A stretch of 10,388 bases of DNA from JAUREX01 sp044356825 (GTDB lineage Bacteria > Pseudomonadota > Alphaproteobacteria > Rhodobacterales > Rhodobacteraceae): the NCBI GenBank assembly GCA_044356825.1, contig JBIKVM010000097.1, positions 1 to 10,388 on the forward strand, read 5' to 3'. Of this stretch, positions 1-7,327 are shown in pieces. Position 1 is the stretch's first letter, and every line of letters starts with the position of its first letter. Under the pieces are notes generated by a model. That model was not told the DNA's origin. It did no database searches and saw nothing but the letters and a program-made list of their open reading frames with translations. The translations under genes were made by a program, and so were the position numbers.

Positions 1-102
1 CTCATGGTGTCGGCCACGCCGCTGACGCGGTCGTCCTATCACGCGGGCGACGATTTCGCCCGCCTGCGCGCGGCGCGCGCGGCACGGCTCGGTCGCGGCT
101 GA
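1..102 (+). CDS. lipA: Lipoyl synthase, C-terminal fragment (gene starts before the window)
   Basis: The frame is open from base 1 to a TGA at 100-102 and encodes the last 33 residues of a protein. The stretch VSATPLTRSSYHAGDDF matches my recollection of the LipA C-terminus, where a conserved RSSYHA-type segment supplies the serine that ligates the auxiliary iron-sulfur cluster. Lipoyl synthase is a cytosolic radical-SAM enzyme that inserts two sulfurs into protein-bound octanoyl groups to make lipoate for 2-oxoacid dehydrogenases and the glycine cleavage system. The radical-SAM cysteines lie outside the window, so the call rests on the tail alone. The gene converges with the DsbA-like gene, leaving only 32 bp between the two stop codons. 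Confidence 0.72.
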   Translation, partial: LMVSATPLTRSSYHAGDDFARLRAARAARLGRG

Positions 103-109
103 GGGATCG

Positions 110-151
110 GCCGCCCGAGATCAGCCGCCCGAACCTAGCCGCCCGAGCGCG
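110..151. repeat. 14-bp tandem repeat, three copies, at a convergent gene junction
   Basis: The 9-mer GCCGCCCGA begins at 110, 124 and 138, an exact 14-bp period. Bases 10-14 of each unit vary. The third copy lies inside the last codons of the DsbA-family gene on the minus strand, whose TAG occupies 135-137, and the other two lie in the intergenic gap. This looks like duplication of the gene's 3' end by slippage. I see no stem-loop with a T-tract, so I do not call it a terminator. Confidence 0.6.
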
Positions 152-890
152 CGTCGGCCACGATCTCGGCCATCGCATCGCGCGGCAGGAAGCCGCGCAG
201 GACGATGTCGCCGATCACGAAGCTCGGCGTGCCCGAGATGCCGAGCCGGGTGGCAAGGGCGCGGTTGCGTTCGATCACGGCCGTGACCTCGGGCGCCTCC
301 ATCGCCGTCAGGATCGCGCCCGGATCGAGGCCGAGCTCGACCGCGAGGCCCGCCAGCACCTCGGGCGTCGCGGGCGGGGCGAGCGCGATCAGCGCGGCGT
401 TGGCGCGACCATAGGCCTCGGGCCCGGCGGTGTTGAGGACCGCGATCGCAAACCGGCTCGAGGCGACCGAATCGGGGCCGAGGATGGGGAATTCCTTGAC
501 GATGACGCGGATGTTGTTGTCCTCGGCCAGCAGCGCGGCCATCTCGGGGTGCGCGCGGCGGCAATAGCCGCAGCGATAGTCGATGAATTCGACGATGGTG
601 ACATCGCCCGCGGGGTTGCCGCCGACCCAGCTCGCGGGATCGTCATAGAGCGCGCCGGCCTCGGCCGCGATGCGGCTGGCGTCGTCGGCGGCCTCGGCGG
701 CGGCGCGGCGGGCGTCGAGCGCGGCGAAGACCTCGACCATCACCTCGGGGTTCTCGAGAAGATAGGCGCGGATCTCGGCGCGCAGCGCCGCCCGCTCGGC
801 CGGCGTCATCGCCGCCGGGTCGAAGGCCGCGGCCGCGACGGGAAAGATGAGCGCGGCAAGCGGGATCAGTGCGGCACGGAAGGGGATCAT
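135..890 (-). CDS. Periplasmic DsbA-family thiol:disulfide oxidoreductase (ScsC-like)
   Basis: This encodes 251 residues. The first 22 or so (MIPFRAALIPLAALIFPVAA onwards) form a signal peptide with an Ala-rich cleavage region before FDP, so the protein is probably periplasmic. Residues 24-62 form a charged helical region like the N-terminal domain of ScsC-type proteins. Residues 95-248 are a DsbA-type thioredoxin fold with the redox motif C107-G-Y-C110 (FIDYRCGYC) and the cis-proline loop G-T-P222. Such proteins make, isomerise or reduce disulfides in exported proteins; which reaction cannot be read from the sequence, although a helical N-terminal extension is linked to oligomeric isomerase-like members. 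The frame stays open to 1100, but ATG 890 has a GAGG about 5 bases upstream and is followed directly by the signal peptide. The gene is divergent from the aminotransferase gene, with 88 bp between them. Confidence 0.88.
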   Translation of the reverse strand: MIPFRAALIPLAALIFPVAAAAFDPAAMTPAERAALRAEIRAYLLENPEVMVEVFAALDARRAAAEAADDASRIAAEAGALYDDPASWVGGNPAGDVTIVEFIDYRCGYCRRAHPEMAALLAEDNNIRVIVKEFPILGPDSVASSRFAIAVLNTAGPEAYGRANAALIALAPPATPEVLAGLAVELGLDPGAILTAMEAPEVTAVIERNRALATRLGISGTPSFVIGDIVLRGFLPRDAMAEIVADARSGG

Positions 891-923
891 GCGGGCCTCG
901 GGCGGGGCGGGGGCCGGGCGGGA

Positions 924-952
924 TTGACGCCGCCGGGCGGGCTTGGGATGAA
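924..952 (+). promoter_or_regulatory. Possible sigma-70 promoter for the aminotransferase gene
   Basis: TTGACG at 924-929 is a good -35 match. It is followed after 17 bases by GATGAA at 947-952, a weak -10 with 3 of 6 matches. Transcription would begin near 959, about 20 bases before the ATG. The site lies in the 88-bp divergent gap. This is pattern matching only; the surrounding DNA is very G-rich and the -10 is poor. Confidence 0.3.
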
Positions 953-978
953 CGCGGGTCGGAGCATGGGGCAGGGTG

Positions 979-2142
979 ATGCGGGTTTCAAGACGGGGCG
1001 ATGTCGATCCCTTCATCGTGATGGATGTGATGGAGGCCGCCCGTCTGGCCGAGGCCCGGGGGCGCCACATCATCCACATGGAGGTGGGCCAGCCCGGCAC
1101 GCCCGCCCCTGCCCATGCCCGCGCCGCTGTCGCGCGCGCGCTCGAGGCCGGCGCGATGGGCTATACCGTCGCCCTCGGCCTGCCCGAGTTGCGCGCGGCC
1201 ATCGCGGCCCTCTATGCCCGCCGCCACGGCCTGTCGATCGACCCCGCCCGCATCGTCGTCACCACCGGATCCTCGGGGGCCTTCCTGCTCGCGTTCAGCG
1301 CGCTCTTCGACGCGGGCGAGCGGGTGGGCCTCGGGCTGCCGGGCTATCCGTCCTATCGCCAGATCCTGCGCGCGCTGTCGCTCGAACCCGTGGGCATCCC
1401 GACCACGCCCGAGGCGCGCCACCAGCCCACGCCCGAGGATATCGCGCGCACCCCCGATCTGGCGGGGCTGATCGTGGCCTCGCCCGCGAACCCGACGGGT
1501 ACGATGCTGGATCGCGCCGCACTCGGGGCGCTGATCGAGGCCTGCGCCGCGCGCGGCATCGCCTTCGTCTCGGACGAGATCTATCACGGCCTCGATTACG
1601 GCACGCCCCCCGTCAGCGCGCTCGAGATCAGCGACGATGTCGTCGTGATCAACTCCTTCTCCAAGTATTTCTCGATGACGGGCTGGCGCGTGGGCTGGAT
1701 GGTCGTGCCCGAGGCGCAGGTCCGCATGGTCGAGCGCCTCGCGCAGAACATGTTCATCTGCCCGCCCCATGTCGCCCAGATCGCGGCGCTTGCCGCGCTC
1801 GAGCCCGAGGCGGCGCCCGAGCTTGAGGCCAACATCGCCGTCTATGCCGAGAACCGCCGCCTGATGCTCGCGGGCCTGCCCGAGGCCGGGTTTCACCGCA
1901 TCGCGCCGCCCGACGGGGCGTTCTACATCTACGCCGATGTCTCGGATCTGACGCTCGACAGCCGCGCGCTGGCGGCCGCGATCCTCGAACGGGCGGGGGT
2001 GGCGGTGACGCCGGGCCTCGATTTCGACCCGGGCCGCGGGGCGCGCGCCTTGCGCTTTTCCTACGCCCGCTCGAGCGCGGACATCGCCGAGGGCCTCAAA
2101 CGTCTGCGTGAGATGGGGCCCTGGCGGGACGGGGGCTTTTGA
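979..2142 (+). CDS. PLP-dependent class I/II aminotransferase (aspartate aminotransferase fold)
   Basis: The product is 387 residues, a normal length for fold-type I aminotransferases. The N-terminus MRVSRRGDVDPFIVMDVMEA leads into EVGQPGTPAP, the substrate-loop region. GYTVALGLPELR and TTGSSGAF (PLP phosphate region) follow, then SPANPTGT with the cofactor-ring Asn, SDEIYHGLDY (Asp and Tyr contacts to PLP) and SFSKYFSMTGWRVGW, in which Lys229 should form the Schiff base. LRFSYAR near the end carries Arg359, the expected substrate-carboxylate ligand. It would move amino groups between an amino acid and a 2-oxoacid in the cytosol. The substrate is not readable; aspartate, alanine or an aromatic amino acid are possible. 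GTG at 976, one codon upstream, is an alternative start; neither start has a well-spaced Shine-Dalgarno. The mrcA gene follows on the same strand after 52 bp. Confidence 0.88.
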   Translation: MRVSRRGDVDPFIVMDVMEAARLAEARGRHIIHMEVGQPGTPAPAHARAAVARALEAGAMGYTVALGLPELRAAIAALYARRHGLSIDPARIVVTTGSSGAFLLAFSALFDAGERVGLGLPGYPSYRQILRALSLEPVGIPTTPEARHQPTPEDIARTPDLAGLIVASPANPTGTMLDRAALGALIEACAARGIAFVSDEIYHGLDYGTPPVSALEISDDVVVINSFSKYFSMTGWRVGWMVVPEAQVRMVERLAQNMFICPPHVAQIAALAALEPEAAPELEANIAVYAENRRLMLAGLPEAGFHRIAPPDGAFYIYADVSDLTLDSRALAAAILERAGVAVTPGLDFDPGRGARALRFSYARSSADIAEGLKRLREMGPWRDGGF

Positions 2143-2194
2143 CCCGGGCGCGCGGCGGCGCTATGAAGGGGGCTGCTGATCCCTCGGAGGGGTT

Positions 2195-4720
2195 GTGATC
2201 CGGTTCGTCCTCTCGGCCCTCGGCGCGCTCTTCACGCTTGCGACGCTCGGCGCGCTCTTCGGCGCGCTCGCGCTCGGGGGGCTGATCTGGTTCTATGCGC
2301 GCGACCTGCCGGGGCACGAGAGCCTCGCGCAATACAGCCCCCCCATCATCAGCCGCGTCTATTCGGTCGAGGGGCGCCTCATCGATGAATTCGCCCGCGA
2401 GCGGCGCCTCTTTACCCCGATCGAGGATATTCCCGCGCTGGTGCAGAACGCCTTCGTCTCGGCCGAGGACAAGAACTTCTGGACCCATTCGGGCTATGAC
2501 GCGATGGGGATCTCGGCGGTCGCGGTCGAGGCGGTGCGCAGCCGCGGGCAGAACCTGCGCGGGGCCTCGACCATCACGCAGCAGGTGATGAAGAACTTCC
2601 TGCTGTCGGGCGACCGGACGGCCGAGCGCAAGATCAAGGAAATCGTCCTCGCGACCCGGATCGAGCGCGTCCTGACAAAGCCGCAGATCCTCGAACTTTA
2701 CCTCAACGAGATCTTCCTCGGCCAGAACAGCTATGGCGTCACGGCCGCTGCGCAGACCTATTTCAACAAGACGCTGGCCGAGCTGACGCTCGAGGAGGCC
2801 GCGACGCTCGCGGCGCTGCCGACGCAGCCCTCGAACTTCCACCCCGTCAGGAACCGCGACCGGCTGGTCGCGCGGCGCGACTATGTGCTGGGCCAGATGT
2901 TCGAGAACGGCTACATCACGGCGGCCGAGCGCGACGGGGCCACGGCGCGCCCGCTCCTCAGCGTGCAGGCGGGCGATTACGACAGCTTCCGCGCCCAGTT
3001 GCCCCCGCGCGACTATTACACCGACGAGATCCGCCGCCAGCTCTCGGCCGATTTCGGCGAGGAGGAATTCTTTACCGGCGGCCTCACGATCCGCGCCACG
3101 GTCGAACCCGACATCCAGCGCGCCGCCGCCAGGGCGCTGCGCGACGGGCTCGAACGCTATGACCGCCGCCTCGGCGTCTGGCGCGGCACGGGGCTTGCGC
3201 TCGATCCCGCGACGCTCGGCGATGAGGCCGCCTGGCGCGAGGCGCTCGGCGCGCTCGAGACGGCGCGCGACATCGAGGGCTGGCGGCTGGGCGTCGTGCT
3301 CGCGCTCGAGGGCGAGGGCGCGCGCCTCGGGATTGAGGGCGAGCCGCTCCTGCGCGCCGACGGCAACCCCCACCGGGCCGAGCGCGACGAGAAGGTCTGG
3401 ACCCGCCGCGCCGCCCGCGAGGGCGAGGGCACGGGGCGCGTCCGCGCCATCGGCGACATGCTTGCGCCGGGCGATGTCGTCTATCTGGCGCCGGTCATCG
3501 CCGAGGACGGCGCCGACGGCGGCTGGACGCTGCGCCAGATCCCCGAGGTGCAGGGCGCGCTCATGGTCATGGACGTGAACTCGGGCCGCGTCCTGGCCAT
3601 GCAGGGCGGGTTTTCCTATCAGCATTCCGTCTTCAACCGCGCGACGCAGGCGCTGCGACAGCCCGGCTCGGCCTTCAAGCCCTTCGTCTATGCCGCGGCC
3701 CTCGACCAGGGCTTCACGCCCGCCAACATCGTCATCGACGCCCCGATCGAGATCGACACCCCCGAGGGGCTGTGGACGCCCAAGAACGCCTCGGACAAGT
3801 TCTATGGCCCCGTGCCGCTGCGCACCGGGATCGAGCAGTCGCGCAACCTCATGACGATCCGCCTTGCCCAGGAAACCGGGATGGAGACGGTCGCGCGCTA
3901 TGCCGAGGCCTTCGGCGTCTATGACCGGATGGACCCGTTCCTCGCCAATTCGCTGGGCGCGGGCGAGACGACGCTGTGGCGGATGACGGCGGCCTACGCG
4001 ATGTTCGCCAACGGCGGCCAGCGGGTGGAGCCGACGCTGGTCGATCGGGTGCAGGACCGCCGCGGGCGCACCGTCTATCGCCACGACCGGCGCGTCTGCC
4101 TCGATTGCGAGGCCGAGGTGCTGCCCGAGGGCGCGGGGCCCCGCCTCATGACCTCGCGCCAGCGCGTGATGGATGCGGTGACGGCCTATCAGCTCACGAT
4201 GATGATGGAGGGGGTGATCCAGCGCGGCACCGCGCGGATGATCAGGCTGCCCGTCCCCGTCGCCGGCAAGACGGGCACGACCAACGACAACAAGGATGCG
4301 TGGTTCGTGGGCTATACCTCGACCCTCGTCGCCGGCTGCTACATCGGCTTCGACACCCCCCGCCCGATGCCCGACACCTCGGGCGGCGGGCTCTGCGGGC
4401 CGGTGTTTCAGGATGTGATGGCGGTTGCGATCGAACGCTTCGGGGGCTCGGCCTTCGATGTGCCCCCGGGCGGCTATTTCGCCCGCATCGACCGCTTCAC
4501 CGGCGCGCGCCTGCCCGACGATGCCGAGGGCGACAACGTCATCGCCGAATATTTCCGCGACGGCGTCGAGACGCGCTTCGGCACCGAGGCCTGGGTCGAT
4601 GGCGGCTTTGCCATGGGCTCGAACCTCCAGCTCTTCGACGCGGGCGAGGCCGAGGCCGCCGAGGGCTCGGAACTCCCGCCCGCGACCTTCGGCACCGTCA
4701 GCTCGGGCGGGCTTTACTGA
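2195..4720 (+). CDS. mrcA: Penicillin-binding protein 1A, bifunctional class A PBP (GT51 + transpeptidase)
   Basis: The product is 841 residues. A membrane segment at about 5-35 anchors it with the bulk in the periplasm. The GT51 glycosyltransferase domain (about 55-235) shows SAEDKNFWTHSG with catalytic Glu91, GASTITQQVMKN (123-134), RKIKEI (145-150) and ELYLNEIFLGQNSYG (167-181). An OB-like insert of about 325-450 precedes the transpeptidase domain (about 450-745). That domain carries the SxxK serine Ser492 (GSAFK), the SxN motif Ser549-Arg-Asn551 and KTGT at 692-695. All catalytic motifs are present, so the enzyme should polymerise lipid II and cross-link peptidoglycan, and it is a beta-lactam target. 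The start is GTG, with GGAGG four bases upstream. Unusual details are a CxxC pair (Cys635, Cys638) and two more periplasmic cysteines (Cys715, Cys734). The C-terminal 90 or so residues after the catalytic domain are acidic and poorly conserved in appearance. The synonym ponA is also used. Confidence 0.95.
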   Translation: MIRFVLSALGALFTLATLGALFGALALGGLIWFYARDLPGHESLAQYSPPIISRVYSVEGRLIDEFARERRLFTPIEDIPALVQNAFVSAEDKNFWTHSGYDAMGISAVAVEAVRSRGQNLRGASTITQQVMKNFLLSGDRTAERKIKEIVLATRIERVLTKPQILELYLNEIFLGQNSYGVTAAAQTYFNKTLAELTLEEAATLAALPTQPSNFHPVRNRDRLVARRDYVLGQMFENGYITAAERDGATARPLLSVQAGDYDSFRAQLPPRDYYTDEIRRQLSADFGEEEFFTGGLTIRATVEPDIQRAAARALRDGLERYDRRLGVWRGTGLALDPATLGDEAAWREALGALETARDIEGWRLGVVLALEGEGARLGIEGEPLLRADGNPHRAERDEKVWTRRAAREGEGTGRVRAIGDMLAPGDVVYLAPVIAEDGADGGWTLRQIPEVQGALMVMDVNSGRVLAMQGGFSYQHSVFNRATQALRQPGSAFKPFVYAAALDQGFTPANIVIDAPIEIDTPEGLWTPKNASDKFYGPVPLRTGIEQSRNLMTIRLAQETGMETVARYAEAFGVYDRMDPFLANSLGAGETTLWRMTAAYAMFANGGQRVEPTLVDRVQDRRGRTVYRHDRRVCLDCEAEVLPEGAGPRLMTSRQRVMDAVTAYQLTMMMEGVIQRGTARMIRLPVPVAGKTGTTNDNKDAWFVGYTSTLVAGCYIGFDTPRPMPDTSGGGLCGPVFQDVMAVAIERFGGSAFDVPPGGYFARIDRFTGARLPDDAEGDNVIAEYFRDGVETRFGTEAWVDGGFAMGSNLQLFDAGEAEAAEGSELPPATFGTVSSGGLY

Positions 4721-4762
4721 CCACCGCCGGGCCCCTGCGGCCGCGCCCGCCGCCTCGGTCGC

Positions 4763-5014
4763 TCAGAAGTCCGGCATCGGCGCGCCGCGCGCTGCCAGGA
4801 CTTCTGCCGCCTCCTCCGCGGAAAGCTCAAAGGCCCTTTCATCCGCCAATACTTCAAGGGCCATCGCCCTAGAGGGTTCGCTGGGAACCCAGTCTGATCC
4901 GACGAGCAACTTGGCTAGGCCATTGTCCGAGACCGCCCCTATCTCGGAGAGGTCAAACCTGAACAGTCGCATCGCTGAAACTCTGGCTGGTCGAAAATCC
5001 GTCGAGGAAGTCAT
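4763..5014 (-). CDS. Small hypothetical protein, unrecognised, lower GC than its neighbours
   Basis: From ATG 5014 this encodes 83 residues. I do not recognise the family. The central part, MRLFRFDLSEIGAVSDNG followed by KLLVGSDWVPSEP, looks like a real folded protein, and the C-terminal third is acidic, Ala/Glu-rich and probably helical. The DNA here is about 60% GC by my count against roughly 70% in the flanking genes, with codon use to match, which hints at acquired DNA or weak selection. The start is uncertain. TTG 5038 has AAGGA about 5 bases upstream and would add eight residues, ATG 5014 has no clear Shine-Dalgarno, and ATG 4972 begins at MRLFRF. It lies 74 bp downstream of kynU on the same strand and could be the last gene of the pdeM-kynU transcript. 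Its stop is 42 bp from the mrcA stop, and the two genes converge. It may instead be a remnant of a longer gene. Confidence 0.5.
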   Translation of the reverse strand: MTSSTDFRPARVSAMRLFRFDLSEIGAVSDNGLAKLLVGSDWVPSEPSRAMALEVLADERAFELSAEEAAEVLAARGAPMPDF

Positions 5015-5088
5015 CCGATGAATCCGGCCGGGCGGCAAGGGCTTCCTTCGCGCCCTCTATTCCAGAACAAGGTCTCGCGGGCCGACCC

Positions 5089-6282
5089 TCAGGTGACGGC
5101 GCGGCGGATGCGGTATTCGGGGCGGTCCCAGGCGCGGGTCGCCATCACCTCGACGATGGTCGCGACGGCGCGCGCGATGTCCTGCGCCCCGATGAAGAGC
5201 GGCGTGATCCCGAAGCGCAGGATGTCGGGGGCGCGGAAATCGCCGACGACGCCCCGCGCCACCAGCGCGCGCATGATCGCGAACCCCTCGGGGTGGCGAA
5301 AGCTCACATGGCTGCCGCGCGCGCCATGGGCCCGCGGCGTCGCGAGGGAAAGCTCGGGGCAGGCCCCCTCGACCCCCGCGATGAAGGCATCGCCGAGCGC
5401 GAGGCTCTGCGCGCGCAGATCCGCCATCGCGACCCCCTCCCAGACATCGAGGGCGGCATCGAGGGCGGCCATCTGGATCACCGGGGGCGTGCCGACGCGC
5501 ATCCGCTCGATCCCCCTTCCGGGGCGATAGTCGGTCTCGAAGGCGAAGGGTTCGGCGTGGCCGAGCCAGCCCGCAAGCGCGGGCCAGGCCGCATCCTGCA
5601 ACGCGGGGGCGACATGGACGAAGGCCGGCGCGCCCGGCCCGCCGTTCAGATACTTGTAGCTGCACCCGGCCGCGAAATCGACGCCCGCCGCGCCGAGGTC
5701 CACATCCGTCGCCCCGGCCGAATGGGCAAGATCCCACACCGTCAGCGCGCCCGCCGCATGGGCTGCGGCCGTCAGCCGCGCCATGTCGTGCCGCCGGCCG
5801 GTGCGGTAATCGACCTCGGTCAGCATCAGCACCGCGACATCGGGGCCGAGCGCGCCCTCGACCGCCTCGGGCGCAACGAGGCGCAACTCATGCCCCTGCC
5901 CGAGCGCCTCGGCCAGTCCGCGCGCCATGTAGAGATCCGAGGGAAAGTTGCCGCTGTCCGACAGGATCACGCGCCGCGCGGGCCGCAGCGCGAGCGCTGC
6001 CGCCAGCGCCTGATAGATCCGGATCGAGAGGGTGTCGCCCACGACCGTGCTGCCGGGTGCCGCCCCGATCAGCGCGCCGATCCGGTCGCCCAGACGCCGC
6101 GGCGCCTCCATCCAGCCCGCGTCGGTCCAGCCGGAGATGAGCATTCTGCCCCATTCCCCGGCCATCATCCCCTGAACCCGGCCGAGCGCCGCCCTGGGCA
6201 GCGGCCCGAGGGAGTTGCCGTCGAGATAGAAGATCCCCTCGGGCAGATCGAAGGCCGCGCGCGTCGCGTCGAAGTCGGTCAT
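5089..6282 (-). CDS. kynU: Kynureninase
   Basis: The product is 397 residues, close to the usual bacterial length. It begins MTDFDATRAAFDLPEGIFYLDGNSLGPLP, and the FYLDGNSLGP segment is characteristic of kynureninase. Further family marks are GEWGRMLISGW, DSGNFPSDLY (110-118), VDYRTGRRHD, WDLAHSAGA with Asp184 contacting the PLP ring nitrogen, and AAGCSYKYLNGGPG with the Schiff-base Lys210 and adjacent Tyr209. ERMRVGTPPVIQMAAL and LRFGITPLFIG (Arg356, expected substrate carboxylate ligand) complete the set. The enzyme cleaves kynurenine or 3-hydroxykynurenine to anthranilate or 3-hydroxyanthranilate plus alanine, in the cytosol. ATG 6282 has GGAG seven to eight bases upstream and overlaps the pdeM stop as ATGA; ATG 6300 is possible but would place that ribosome site inside the gene. 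No kynA (tryptophan dioxygenase) or kynB (formamidase) is in the window. Confidence 0.93.
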   Translation of the reverse strand: MTDFDATRAAFDLPEGIFYLDGNSLGPLPRAALGRVQGMMAGEWGRMLISGWTDAGWMEAPRRLGDRIGALIGAAPGSTVVGDTLSIRIYQALAAALALRPARRVILSDSGNFPSDLYMARGLAEALGQGHELRLVAPEAVEGALGPDVAVLMLTEVDYRTGRRHDMARLTAAAHAAGALTVWDLAHSAGATDVDLGAAGVDFAAGCSYKYLNGGPGAPAFVHVAPALQDAAWPALAGWLGHAEPFAFETDYRPGRGIERMRVGTPPVIQMAALDAALDVWEGVAMADLRAQSLALGDAFIAGVEGACPELSLATPRAHGARGSHVSFRHPEGFAIMRALVARGVVGDFRAPDILRFGITPLFIGAQDIARAVATIVEVMATRAWDRPEYRIRRAVT

Positions 6283-7022
6283 GCTCTGTCTCCTACCCAT
6301 CTTCCCCGCTTGCCCCGCCCGCGCGCCCCGGTCAAGCGGGCGGGCAGCACGAGCATCCCGCCCCGCCCGCCCGGATCGGTCGCAAGCGCGCGCGCATCGG
6401 GCGCGAGCAGCGGCGCGAACGCCCCGTCGGCGGCGTCGAGGCCCCCGGCATAGGCCCCGAAGGCGGGCAGGATCGCGCGGCGCGCGTCGATCAGGAAGGC
6501 GGGTCGCGACCCGCCGCCCGGCAGCCGCACCTTGGGGTGGTGGTGCCCCGTCACCTCGCCCGCGGCCCCCGGCCGGGCGATGTGGCGAAACCCGAGCGCG
6601 CCGAGCCCCACCCACGCCCGATGCGTGCCCGGCAGATCGAGCGGGGCGGGATCGTGGTTGCCGGTGATCCAGACCCAGTCCCGCCCCGCCATCAGCGCGA
6701 TGAGGCGCAGCCGGTCGTCCGGCGCAAGCCGCCCCGCCGCGCCCAGATCGTCGAAGCTGTCGCCGAGCGCCAGCACCCGCCGCGCGCCCGTCGCGGCCAG
6801 TTCCGCCGCCAGACGGTCGAGGGTCGCGCGCACCTCATAGGGCGGCAGCATCGCCCCGCCGCCAAGCGCCGCCCGCTGCGCCTTGCCCAGATGCAGGTCC
6901 GCCACGCACAGGAGGCCCTGCGCCGGCCAGTGCAACGCCCCCGAGGCGCGCGCCACCAGCGCTTCGCCGCAGAGGGCAAAGCCGATCCGGTCGGGCGCGA
7001 TGTCCAGAGGGGGGACGGGCAT
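6279..7022 (-). CDS. pdeM: Ligase-associated DNA damage response endonuclease PdeM (calcineurin-like phosphoesterase)
   Basis: The product is 247 residues, the normal size for PdeM. Metallophosphoesterase motifs appear in order: CVADLHLGK (Asp42, His44), ALGDSFDD (Asp88), WITGNHDPA (Asn122, His123, Asp124) and VTGHHHPK (His160-162). These supply the two-metal site. GALHWPAQGLLCVADLHLGKAQR matches the N-terminal signature of the PdeM/COG1407 family, and FLIDARRAILPAFGAYAGGLD is its usual C-terminal signature. The family is usually found with DNA ligase and an Lhr-type helicase in a predicted DNA-repair cassette; neither partner is in this window. ATG 7022 is chosen because the family motifs begin soon after it. 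The frame stays open upstream, with a further ATG at 7142, but no convincing ribosome site marks either. The stop overlaps the kynU start as ATGA, so the two are translationally coupled. Confidence 0.9.
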   Translation of the reverse strand: MPVPPLDIAPDRIGFALCGEALVARASGALHWPAQGLLCVADLHLGKAQRAALGGGAMLPPYEVRATLDRLAAELAATGARRVLALGDSFDDLGAAGRLAPDDRLRLIALMAGRDWVWITGNHDPAPLDLPGTHRAWVGLGALGFRHIARPGAAGEVTGHHHPKVRLPGGGSRPAFLIDARRAILPAFGAYAGGLDAADGAFAPLLAPDARALATDPGGRGGMLVLPARLTGARGRGKRGRWVGDRA

Positions 7023-7166
7023 GTCGTCTTCGTGCCAGCGCGCGCGCGCCGATTCAAGCCGGCGCCAGAGATCGGCAAGACGTGCCGTGGCCAGACCGGC
7101 AGATCCGCGTGCCGGGATGCGGCGAGAAATCCGATAAACCATCAATGGGCGAGGAAAAATCCTGCT

Positions 7167-7188
7167 ACATGTCCAAATTTCGGCATGT
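7167..7188. promoter_or_regulatory. 22-bp imperfect palindrome, candidate operator upstream of pdeM-kynU
   Basis: Arms ACATG (7167-7171) and CATGT (7184-7188) flank a self-complementary AAATTT core (7175-7180). Eighteen of 22 positions equal the reverse complement; the unmatched ones are 7172, 7174, 7181 and 7183. It sits 145 bp upstream of the pdeM ATG, in a locally AT-rich patch. It does not resemble the alphaproteobacterial LexA box. The AT-rich core with inverted flanks would suit a dimeric HTH regulator, and the Lrp/AsnC family is one possibility. The binding protein is unknown. Confidence 0.4.
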
Positions 7189-7294
7189 TTTGCACCCGAA
7201 GCCATGCCCTCGTTCCGGTGGTGCGCGTCCGCTTCTGTCCCATGCTGCGAAAGACCTGCGAATATGCCCCCTCGTTGCGCTGCAAAGCCCCATC

Positions 7295-7327
7295 CCCATC
7301 GCCGCGTCCCGCGCGGCAGCGGATGGG
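7295..7327 (-). terminator. Possible hairpin terminator after the M20-family gene
   Basis: Reading the minus strand, CCCATC, a 4-base bulge and GCCGCG pair with CGCGGC and GATGGG around a 5-base loop, giving 12 pairs, mostly GC. It starts about 37 bases beyond the M20 stop codon at 7365. No run of T follows on the minus strand, so an intrinsic terminator is doubtful. A stability or pause hairpin is equally possible. Confidence 0.3.

Noticed and set aside
549..1826. A 425-codon open frame on the plus strand over the DsbA-like gene and the aminotransferase
   Set aside because: It is out of frame with both supported genes and yields Arg/Gly/Ala-rich sequence only.
2096..4084. A 662-codon open frame on the minus strand across mrcA
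   Set aside because: It is antisense to a gene with every PBP1A motif. Its translation is Arg/Ala/Gly/Asp-rich with no domain. Long antisense frames are expected in DNA with this GC content.
7167..7188. The palindrome as an SOS (LexA) box controlling pdeM
   Set aside because: It lacks the GTTC/GAAC direct-repeat pattern known for alphaproteobacterial LexA sites.
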